Shown: piece after piece, positions 33,269 through 45,200 of the stretch
Layout: the number at the start of each line of letters is the position of its first letter
Position numbering within the stretch: position 1 is the first letter of the stretch
NCBI GenBank assembly: GCA_020002185.1
Contig: CM034534.1
Coordinates: forward strand, 63,551,239 to 63,615,238
DNA: 64,000 bases
Direction of reading: 5' to 3'
Origin: Paraescarpia echinospica
Lineage: Eukaryota; Annelida; Polychaeta; Sabellida; Siboglinidae
The notes under the pieces: model-generated
What the model was told of the DNA's origin: nothing
The model's input: only the letters and a program-made list of their open reading frames with translations
Databases searched by the model: none
Program-made: the position numbers and the translations under genes

Positions 33269-36200
33269 GTGAGTGGTGAATCAGTGACAAAGTACTGCCC
33301 ATGAATATGGGTGAGTTGGTGATAAAGTACTGCCCATGAATACTGGTGAGTCTGTGATAAAATCCTGCCCATGAATATGTGCGAGTGGTGAGTCAGTGAC
33401 AATGTACTGCTCATAAATATGAGTATGTGGTCATTCGATTGATGCTATTAAGGTTGCACTCTGTTACTGAAGATATATAGAGATAGACATTATTTTAAAA
33501 AGAAAATTAGTGTTTTTTTTAATGAAAACAGTGATTTGAGGTGCTCTTAATTTGTTCACTGTAATACATTATAAAACAACTATTCCCATATACCTAATTA
33601 AATATATATTTAATATCTATTATAAAAAAATATGCATGTTTAATTGTCTGTTCTAACATCTTTGTTGGTTTCACATGTATGTAACTGAGGTTTTGATTGC
33701 TAGTTCATAGATGTTGAGTTTTTTATTTCACCCAGTTGACCCCAGTGGAATGGGGATCATAGGGGCTGACATTTCAAAAGGCTATACTGAAGTTGCAACC
33801 ATGCAATTTGGGTTTATCTGTCATGATAAAGGTATGGTCATAAGATTAGAGCTAAATATCAACTCAACCAGCCAAGCCCCACAAGCTTTGTTCTCATGTT
33901 CACTTGACATTTTTACCAGACATTCCACAGTCATCTTCATGGACAAATCTAAAGTTTGGACACTATATTGCAAGTACTTTAGGAGTAATTGCCATTTTAC
34001 TAAGCGTCTTGTATATAAATGACAGAAATAAAGTAGTGAGCTGGGGCCAGATTCATAAAGAATTCTTAAAGTTATGCAATTACTTAGTATCACATGTTTG
34101 CTTAAACTCCTGCCTTTGCTTATCAATCATTTTAGCGTTAAGAACGTTCTTAGCCGTTGCATGAAGCCAGCCCCTGAAATATAGCATGACAGTGATTTCT
34201 GCAAAATTCGACACCTACAAATTTCCACGTGTATCATGTGACTAGTCATGTGACATGTCATCAGGTGTTGAGACTGGAGAGACATCCTTGAAGCTGGCTC
34301 GTAAGTGGGGGTACAAGGTAAAAGGCGTGCCCCAGGGTCAAGCAAAGCACGTCTTCTGTGAGAACAACTTCTGGGGGCGAACCATCGCGGCTGTGTCCGC
34401 CTCCACTGACCCCACCGCCTACAACGACTATGCACCCTACGTCCCTGGCTACGTAATCATACCCTTCAATGACCTCGACGCCCTTGATGTAAGTCATCGT
34501 GCCCTTCAGTGACCTCTAGACCATTAATGTATGTCACTATGCCCTTTGATGACCTTGTCGCCTTTGATGTAAGTCATAATACCCAACAATTACCTTGACG
34601 TAAGTCATCATACCCTTCAATGCCCTCGATGCTGTTGATGTAAGTCATACCGTCAATGACCTTGATGTGAGTCATACCCTTCAGTGACCTTGATGTAAGT
34701 CATACACTTCAGTGACCTTGATGTAAGTCATGTCCTTGAATGACCTTGATGTACAGTATGTCATCGTAACCTTTGATGACCTTGACACTCTTGATGTACA
34801 TCATTGTACCCCTCAATGACTGACTTAAGTCATACCCTTCAGGATATGATGATTTAAATTAAATCGTATCCTTTAATGACCTCGATGCCCTTGATGTAAG
34901 TAATCATATACCCTTCGATAACCTGTAGACCCTTGATGTAAGCCATCATACCATTCGATGACCTTGATGTAAGTCAATGTACCTTTCAATGACCATAACG
35001 CTGCCTTCTTGGTTACTTGTTTACCAATATGCCGTGTTACGTCTCACAGCAGATATTTTTAGTTTTCTTGCATTGAAACAACTTATTTCATACAAAATGC
35101 TTTTAGTCACAATTCTATTAGTCACAATTTAATTTTTTCACTTATTACGTCCTGTCAGGGTTGAATATTTAGAGTGTTTTAGGTGTAAAATATATAAAAG
35201 CTAAAATATTTAGATATAATGTAAGTTAATGAATGTTTTGATTGAATAGATTCTAGTTGTATGTTGTGGTTGAATAGATTCTAGTTGTATGTTGTGGTTG
35301 AATAGATTCTAGTTGTATGTTGTGGTTGAATAGATTCTAGTTGTATGTTGTGGTTGAATAGATTCTAGTTGTATGTTGTGGTTGAATAGATTCTAGTTGT
35401 ATGTTGTGGTTGAATAGATTCTAGCTGTATGTTGTGGTTGAATAGATTCTAGCTGTATGTTGTGGTTGAATAGATTCTAGCTGTATGTTGTGGTTGAATG
35501 TGTATGTTGTGGTTGAATAGATTCTAGTTGTATGTTGTGGTTGAATAGATTCTAGCTGTATGTTGTGGTTGAATAGATTCTAGTTGTATGTTGTGGTTGA
35601 ATAGATTCTAGTTGTATGTTGTGGTTGAATAGATTCTAGCTGTATGTTGTGGTTGAATAGATTCTAGCTGTATGTTGTGGTTGAATAGATTCTAGCTGTA
35701 TGTTGTGGTTGAATAGATTCTAGCTGTATGTTGTGGTTGAATAGATTCTAGTTGTATGTTGTGGTTGAATAGATTCTAGCTGTATGTTGTGGTTGAATAG
35801 ATTCTAGTTGTATATTGTGGTTGAATAGATTCTAGTTGTATGTTGTGGTTGAATAGATTCTAGTTGTATGTTGTGGTTGAATAGATTCTAGTTGTATGTT
35901 GTGGTTGAATAGATTCTAGCTGTATGTTGTGGTTGAATAGATTCTAGTTGTATGTTGTGGTTGAATAGATCCTAGTTGTATGTTGTGGTTGAATAGATTC
36001 TAGTTGTATGTTGTGGTTGAATAGATTCTAGCTGTATGTTGTGGTTGAATAGATTCTAGCTGTATGTTGTGGTTGAATAGATTCTAGTTGTATGTTGTGG
36101 TTGATTGACAGAAAGCGACTCAGGACCCGACTGTTTGTTCCTTCATGGTGGAGCCAGTGCAGGGTGAGGCGGGGGTCGTTGTCCCTGACAATGGCTACAT

Positions 36201-39200
36201 GCGTGGGGTCCGCGACATCTGCACTAAGAACAACGTCCTCTTTATTGCCGATGAAGTACAGACAGGACTGGGCAGGACGGGAAAGTAGGTCACTGCTAAC
36301 ATGGCAACACAACATAAATAGGTCACTGCTACCATGGGAATACAGCACAAGTAGGTTACTGTTACCATGGCAACACAACACCAGCAGGTCACTGTTATCA
36401 TGGTAACATAGCACGAGTAGGTCACTGCTACCATAGTAACATATGTAGGTCATTGCTACTATGGCAACACAACACAAATAGGTTAATGCGTGTGTCTCTA
36501 GCAATGTGTCTCTGTCAGTGTGTCTACAGTTATCAGTGTGTCTCTGTCAGTGTGTCTCTATCAATGTGTCTTTGTCAGTGTGTCTACAGCTATCATTATG
36601 TCTCTGTCAATGTGTCTCTATCAATGTGTCTTTGTCAGTGTGTCTACAGCTATCAGTGTGTCTCTGTCAATATGTCTCTGTCAGTGTGTCTACAGCTATC
36701 AGTGTGTCTCTGTCAATGTGTCTCTATCGGTATGTCTCTATCGGTATGTCTCCATCAGTATGTCTCTGTCAATGTGTCTAGAGCTGTCAATGTGTCTCTG
36801 TCAATATGTCTCTATCAATGTGTCTCTGTCAGTGTGTCTCTGTCAATGTGTCTCTATCAGTGTGTCTCTGTCAGTGTGTGTCTGTCAGTGTGTTTCTGTC
36901 AATGTGTCTATCATTGTGTCTTTGTCAGTGTGTCTTTGTCAGTGTGTCTTTGTCAGTGTGTCTCTGTAAATGTGTCTCTATCAATGTGTCTCTGTCAATG
37001 TTGCTACTGGTGTGTCTGTTGTAGACGACTGTGTGTGGACCATGAGGGAGTCAGGCCAGACATGGTGTTGCTGGGTAAGGCGCTGTCCGGTGGACTTTAT
37101 CCGGTGAGTCCAGCCAACAGTAACACCAGGATCAAGGCAATTAGGGCACAAACAACTTTCTGATGAAATTTTGGATTTGATCACTTATTTGAATTTACAT
37201 AGACTGGAATGGTGGCGTAAAATTTGGGGTATGGTGGCATAAAATTTGGGGTATGGTGACGTAACATTTGGGGTATGGTGGCATAACATTTGGGGTATGT
37301 TGGTGTAACATTTAAAGGTATGGTGGCGTGACATTTGGGTATGTTGGTGTAACATTTAGAGGTATGGTGGCGTAACATTTGGGGTATGTTGGTGTAACAT
37401 TTAGAGGTATGGTGACGTAACATTTGGGGTATGTTGGTGTAACATTTGGGGTGTGAGTGTGTTGCAGTCGTGTGAGTGTGTTGCAGTCGTGTGAGTGTGT
37501 TGGAGTGGTGTGGGTGTATTGCAGTGGTGTCAGTGTGTTGGAGTGGTGTGGGTGAGGTGGTGTGAGTGTGTTGGAGTGATGTGTGTGTGTTGGAGTGGTG
37601 TCAGTGTGTTGGAGTGGTGTGTTGGAGTGAGTGGTGTGGGTATGTTGCAGTGGTGTCAGTATGTTGCAGTGGTGTCAGTGTGTTGCAATGGTGTGGTGAG
37701 TGGTGTGGGTGTATTGCAGTGTAATGAGTGTGTTGGGAATGGTGTCAGTGTGTTGCAGTGGTGTGTTGCAATGGTGTGGTGTGAGTTGTTTGGAGTGAGT
37801 GGTGTGGGTGCGTTACAGTGGTGTGAGTGGTGTTGGTGGTGTGTTGGAGTGAGTGTTGTGAGTGTATTGCAGTGGTGTCAGTGGGTTGATGTGGTGCCAG
37901 TGTGTTGCAATGGGGTGGTGTGAGTGGTTTGGAGTGAGTGGTGTGGGTGTATTGTATTGCAGTGATGTGAGTGGGTTGATGTGGTGCCATTGTGTTGCAA
38001 TGGGGTGGTGTGAGTGGTTTGGAGTGAGTGGTGTGGGTGTATTGTATTGCAGTGATGTGAGTAGGTTGATGTGGTGCCAGTGTGTTGCAATGGGGTGGTG
38101 TGAGTTGTTTGGAGTGAGTGGTGTGGGTGTATTGTATTGCAGTGATGTGAGTGGGTTGATGTGGTGCCAGTGTGTTGCAATGGGGTGGTGTGAGTTGTTT
38201 GGAGTGAGTGGTGTGGGTGTATTGTATTGCAGTGATGTGAGTGGGTTGATGTGGTGCCAGTGTGTTGCAATGGGGTGGTGTGAGTGGTTTGGAGTGAGTG
38301 GTGTGGGTGTATTGTATTGCAGTGATGTGAGTGTGTTGGAGTGGTGTCAATGTGTTGCAGTGGTTTGTTGCAATGGTTGGTGTGAGTGGTTTGGAGTGAG
38401 AAGTGTGAGTGTGTTGGAGTGGTGTGAGTGTGTTGGAGTGGTGTGAGTGTGTTGGAGTGGTGTCAGTGTGTTGAAGTGGTGTGTGTGTTGATGTGGTTTG
38501 AGTGTTGGAGTGGTGTGTGTTGAAGTGGTTGGAGTGGTGTCAGTGTGTTAGTGTGGTGTAATCATCTGGAGTGGGGTCAGTGTGTTGGAGTAGTGTGTTG
38601 CAGTGGTGTCTTTTGGAGTGGTGTGCTGGAGTGGTGTAATCACCTGGAGTGGTGTGGCAGGTGTCGGCAGTGCTGGCAGATGATGACGTGATGTTGACGA
38701 TCTTGCCCGGTGAACACGGCTCAACCTACGGAGGTAACGCGCTGGGATCACGCGTAGCGATTGAAGCCCTCAAGGTGAGGCTCACTCATTGTTTACATCT
38801 TAATGCTTCATTGAATGTTTGTAGAAGCTTTAATTGTGTTAATGATAATAAATTACTGACTTTACTGTGTGAGTGAATTAAAATGTATAACTGTTCCCCT
38901 GGTAAGTATACTCTATAAATTTGTGATCTACTCTGTTTGATTCACTTTGTGTGATCTCAACTATAAGTGTGTGATCTATTCTGCTAGTGTGTGATCTACT
39001 ACTGGCAGTATGTACTGTATGTGTGTGATCTGTTCTGCTAGTGTGTGATCTACTACTGGCAGTATGTACTGTATGTGTGTGATCTACTACTGGCAGTATG
39101 TACTGTATGTGTGTGTGATCTGTTCTGCTAGTGTGTGATCTACTACTGGCAGTATGTACTGTATGTGTGTGTGATCTGTTCTGCTAGTGTGTGATCTACT

Positions 39201-42200
39201 ACTGACAGTATGTACTGTATGTGTGTGATCTGTTCTGCTAGTGTGTGATCTACTACTGGCAGTATGTACTGTATGTGTGTGTGATCTATTCTGCTAGTGT
39301 GTGATCTACTACTGGCAGTATGTACTGTATGTGTGTGTGATCTATTCTGCTAGTGTGTGATCTACTACTGGCAGTATGTACTGTATGTGTGTGATCTATT
39401 CTGCTAGTGTGTGATCTACTACTGGCAGTATGTACTGTATGTGTGTGATCTATTCTGCTAGTGTGTGATCTACTACTGGCAGTATGTACTGTATGTGTGT
39501 GATCTGTTCTGCTAGTGTGTGATCTACTACTGGCAGTATGTACTGTATGTTTGATCTATTCTGCTAGTGCGTGATGTACTACTGGCAGTATGTACTGTAT
39601 GTGTGTGATCTATTCTGCTAGTGTGTGATCTACTACTGGCAGTATGTACTGTATGTGTGTGATCTATTCTGCTAGTGTGTGATCTACTACTGGCAGTATG
39701 TACTGTATGTGTGTGATTTATTCTGCTAGTGTGTGATCTACTACTGGCAGTATGTACTGTATGTGTGTGATTTATTCTGCTAGTGTGTGATCTACTACTG
39801 GCAGTATGTACTGTATGTGTGTGATCTACTACTGGCAGTATGTACTGTATGTGTGTGATCTACTACTGGCAGTATATACTGTATGTGTGTGTGATCTGTT
39901 CTGCTAGTGTGTGATCTACTACTGGCAGTATGTACTGTATGTGTGTGATCTACTACTGGCAGTATGTACTGTATGTGTGTGATCTATTCTGCTAGTGTGT
40001 GATCCCATTGTTTGTACCCCCGTCTATAAGTGACCTGTATAGATGTGTGTTATCTATAGGTGTGTTGTTTGTAGGTGTGATCTGAATGATCTGTAGGTGT
40101 GTGGTCTGCAGATATGTGATATGTGTGATCTGCAGGTGTGTGATGTTTGTCATCTGCAAGTGTATGATCTGTAGGTGTGTGATCTGTTTGATCTACAAGT
40201 GTGAGATATATGTCATGTGCAGGTGTTTGATCTGTGTGATCTATAAATGTGATATCTGTAGATCTGTGTGATCTGCATGTGTATGATCTGTGTGATCTGT
40301 AGGAGTGTGTTAGATATGTTAGATTTGCAGGTGTGTGATCTGTAGGTGTATGATCTATAGGTGTATGATCTGTGTGATTTGTAGGTGTGTGATGTTTGAT
40401 CTGCAGGTGTGTGATATGTTTGATCTGCAGGTGTGTAATCTGTGTGATCTGTATGTGTTTGATGTGTGTGATCTGCAGGTGTGTGATATGTTTGATCTGC
40501 AGGTGTGTAATCTGTGTGATCTGTATGTGTTTGATGTGTGTGATCTGCAGGTGTGTGATATGTTTGATCTGCAGGTGTGTAATCTGTGTGATCTGTAGGT
40601 GTGTGATATGTGTGATCTATAGGTGTGTGTGATCTGTGTAGTATGTAGGTGTGTGATCTGTAGGTGTGTTATCTGTTTGATCTGTGGGTGTGATCTGTAG
40701 GTGTTTGATGTGTGTGATCTGTAGGTGTGTGATATGTGTGATCTATAGGTGTGTGTGATCTGTGTAGTATGTAGGTGTGTGATCTGTAGGTGTGTTATCT
40801 GTTTGATCTGTGGGTGTGATCTGTAGGTGTTTGATGTGTGTGTTCTGTAGGTGTGTGATATGTGTGATCTATAGGTGTGTGTGATCTGTGTAGTATGTAG
40901 GTGTGTGATCTGTAGGTGTGTTATCTGTTTGATCTGTGGGTGTGATCTGTAGGTGTTTGGTCTTTATGAACTGTAGGTAGTGATATGTGTGATCTGTATA
41001 GTGGTCTGCGCCTATGTGGCTGCACCTATAGATGCTATCTGGATATATTGAGGATTTTACCAGTTCTAGCCAATCTACAGCACTCAAGTTTGTATATATA
41101 TTTTATGAATACACCAAGAGGGCACTGGACTAAATGGTGTTATCAAGTGTTTTGTGACTTTTTACTATTTTAACCAACTTACATTTTACATTTGCGATTG
41201 CATCTGTGTGACATTGACAAGCTTGTGATCGGTCATGTGTAACCCGGACAAAGAGAACATTGTTTACAAGCCCAGCAGGACCCAAGACTGCCTGTGTCGG
41301 TTACGGCCCAGCGGTTGCAGTCACATTCGGCTCAACAATGCTGCCTGGAGAGCTGCGTGTGAAGCGGGGGTGGCACTCCATCGGCCCACCCATCGAGGTT
41401 GTCGTGGGGGTGCACGCAAACAACGACCGATACGTGTACTTGTGTCAGCGCGACCAACAACTCCCATTAAGCCTGTACCTCGACGTGACAACTTGATTAT
41501 TCTGACATTACCATACAAACCTTGCAACGGCACAAACCTTGCTCTCCTAAATGCAAGATCCGCTAGGAACAAAACTTATTTCATTACCGATTATATCCAC
41601 GAACATGATCTTGACATCATCGCGCTTAGAGAGACGTGGCTGACAGATGACCCCAAGGACATCCCAAACACCAGCAAGTTGACCCCGGATGGATACAACT
41701 TCGTCCACCAACCTCGGCCCAACCGACGGGATGGGGAATCAGTGTTTTATACAAGTCGTGTATCAACATGATCTTATCGCGACACTGGTCAGCATTGTCC
41801 TTCCAATGCCTCGAGGTGGTGTTTGCTACACCATCAAGTGTTATCAGGTTATTACTCGTTTACAGACCTCCATCCACAGGGCGAGGCGGAGTTTCTTTCA
41901 AAACGTTTATGGCCAAGTTCACCAATCTCCTGGAACTTTTCACAGCACAGTTGACTGGACTAATTATCGTGGGCGATTTTAACATCCACTATGGAAAGGC
42001 CAGAAATAAAGACTCAAACGACTTCGCTGATCTCCTGCACGTCAATAACTTGCAGCAGCATGTTCGTGATCCAACACACACCATCGGCAATATTCTGGAC
42101 CTCGTAATTTCACCATCGTCAGGAAGCGTTGTGACATCAGTGACGGTGGGATCCCAGCTCACCGATCACCACGCTGTACACTGCCTGCTCCAAGCACCAC

Positions 42201-45200
42201 GCTGTACACTGCCTGCTCCGAGCACCACGCTGTACACTGCCTGCTCCGAGCACCACGCTGTACACTGCCTGCTCCGAGCACCACGCTGTACACTGCCTGC
42301 TCCGAGCACCAAGCTGTACACTGCCTGCTCCGAGCACCACGCTGTACACTGCCTGCTCCGAGCACCACGCTGTACACTGCCTGCTCCGAGCACCACGCTG
42401 TACACTGCCTGCTCCGAGCACCACTCTGTACACTGCCTGCTCCGAGCACCACGCTGTACACGGCCTGCTCCGAGCACCAAGCTGTACACGGCCTGCTCCG
42501 AGCACCACGCTGTACACTGCCTGCTCCGAGCACCACGCTGTACACTGCCTGCTCCGAGCACCACGCTGTACACGGCTCTGTCTGAGCACCAGCTGCCCTG
42601 CTCCGAGCACCACGGCCTGCTCGAGCACCAAGCTGTACGGCCTGCTCGAGCACCACGCTGTACACCGCCTGCCTGCACCATCCTGGGCACCGCGCCAGTA
42701 CACTGGCTCTACCCGAAAGCAGCACCAAGCTGTACACTGCTGCCGTACACTGCCTGCTCGAGCACCGGCTGTACACTGCCTGCTCCGAAGCACCGCGCTG
42801 TACACTGCCTGCTCCGAGCACCGCGCTGTACTGCACGCTGCTCGAGCACCGCGCTGCCTGCTCTGCCCGGAGCACCACTGTACGGCCTGCTCCGAGCACC
42901 CGCATGTACTGCCTGCCCGAGCTCGCTGTACGCTGCCTGCTCCGAGCAACCGTGTACACTGCCTGCTCCGAGCACCACGCTGTACACTGCCTGCTCCGAG
43001 CACCAAGCTGTACACTGCCTGCTCCGAGCACCACGCTGTACACTGCCTGCTCCGAGCACCACGCTGTACACTGCCTGCTCCGAGCACCACGCTGTACACT
43101 GCCTGCTCCGAGCACCACTCTGTACACTGCCTGCTCCGAGCACCACGCTGTACACGGCCTGCTCCGAGCACCAAGCTGTACACGGCCTGCTCCGAGCACC
43201 ACGCTGTACACTGCCTGCTCCGAGCACCACGCTGTACACTGCCTGCTCCGAGCACCACGCTGTACACGGCCTGCTCCGAGCACCACGCTGTACACGGCCT
43301 GCTCCGAGCACCACGCTGTACACTGCCTGCTCCGAGCACCACGCTGTACACTGCCTGCTCCGAGCACCACGCTGTACACTGCCTGCTCCGAGCACCACGC
43401 TGTACACTGCCTGCTCCAAGCACCAAAGCCGAACCGAACAAAGAAGCAGGTTTCTTATCAAAAATATGCTGCAGTTAATCCCACGAATTTCATATCAGAT
43501 TTCAAACTTTCACACCTGGCAACAAGCCCGTGTAACAACATTGCAGACCTGTCGCAACAGTATGACACTTTCTACACAACAATAATTGATGAATGTGCAC
43601 GTAACAATAAAGCACTGTTCAGGATCATGGATGACTTGATGAAGAGAAAAACTGCTCCAAAACAGCCCAGTCCTGTGTCTGGTATAGTACAACTGGCAGA
43701 TGACTTTCTCGTGCACTTCACACACAAAGTGTTAGACATTCGAAGCTAGTTAGCGAGTAGACGCCTGCAAACTGTCAACGCTGAGTACGTGCCTTGTGAA
43801 CAGTCTTGCACAGTCAATGCGTTTTATGGCATCACCACAGACAGCGTTCACTCTTCGGTGAGGAAGTGTCCAACAAAATCAAGCGCGCTCGATCCACTTC
43901 CTAACTCACTCGTGAAAACCAACATTGACATTCTTGCGCCGACATTAGCTACAATCATCAACAAGTCACTCAAGTTGGGGTCCGTGCCGGCCAACTTCAA
44001 ACATGCTGTGATCACACCACTATTAAAGAAACCAAACCTTGATTCAGACTCGATGAACAACTACCGGCCTATATCGAACTTGTCATTTGTTTCAAAGTTA
44101 CTGGAGCGCCACGTAGCAGTCCAACTTCACCAGCATCTAGACGACAACAATTTGATGGACATTTTCCAAAGTGCGTACAGACAACATCACAGCATTGAGA
44201 CAGCACTGGTGCGCATTCAGAATGACCATCTCCTTTCCCTTGACAAAAGGAAAGGTGTGCTGGCAGTGCTGCTCGATATGAGTGCAGTGTTAGTTACTGT
44301 TGACCACTCGATGTTAATCAACCAGCTGGGCAGCATACACATTGAAGGTATTGCACTGAAATAACTGGAGTCACACCTCTCGAACCGGATTCAGTCAGTG
44401 TGCATTAGTGGCCACAACTCACATAGAACATTGCTCGAGTCTGGCATCCCACAGGAGTCTGTGCTGGGTCCAATTCTCTTCTCCATATACACTCAGCCAT
44501 TGGGTGCTATCTTCAGAAGGCACAAGCTGCAATACCATCTTTATGCAGATGGCGCCCAATTGTATGTTGACCTGAGTGGAACGCGGGATGGAGAAGCCGC
44601 TGATGTGGTTGACCGCATTGAGCGAAGCATCGAAGAAGTGAAGCAATGGATGTCAGACCACAATCTACTGCTGAACGAAAACAAGACCGAGGCTAATATC
44701 GTCTCGGCACCAAATCATAAACACCTGCATGACGTTTCGTGTGTTAGTGTATGTGGATGTAACATTGTTCCGTCACCGACCATCTGCAACATCGGGATTA
44801 CAATCGACTCTGGACTAACAATGTCGTCACACGTGTCACAGATGTCCAAGTCAGCTTACTACCACCTCTACGCAATTTCAAAAATAAGACATTGTCTTAC
44901 TACTGATGCGTGTAAGACACTAGTCCACGCCCTGGTGACATCACGGCTGGACTACAGTAACGCGGTACTGTACGGCATCACCGAGGCACTTATAAAAAAA
45001 TTGCAGATGGTACAGAACGTTCGTCAAATAGAGACTTTGAATAAATTTAAAACTTGCCTTAAAACGTATCTATTTAAGCAGGCGTACATCGACTAAGGAA
45101 CTGTGCCGTAGGACACTTTTTTATGAATATGTATTTAATCAATTAATTTATTTCTATTATATAATGTATTTTAATTAATTTATTATTATTTATCTTTTAA

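Noticed and set aside
36453..37163. A Cys/Val/Ser-rich 236-codon frame that includes OAT exon d
   Set aside because: Most of it is the 14-bp intronic minisatellite. Only the last part is a real exon, bounded by a normal acceptor.
42137..43441. Long minus-strand frames (434 and 406 codons)
   Set aside because: These are the reverse strand of the stop-free 28-bp array within the LINE.
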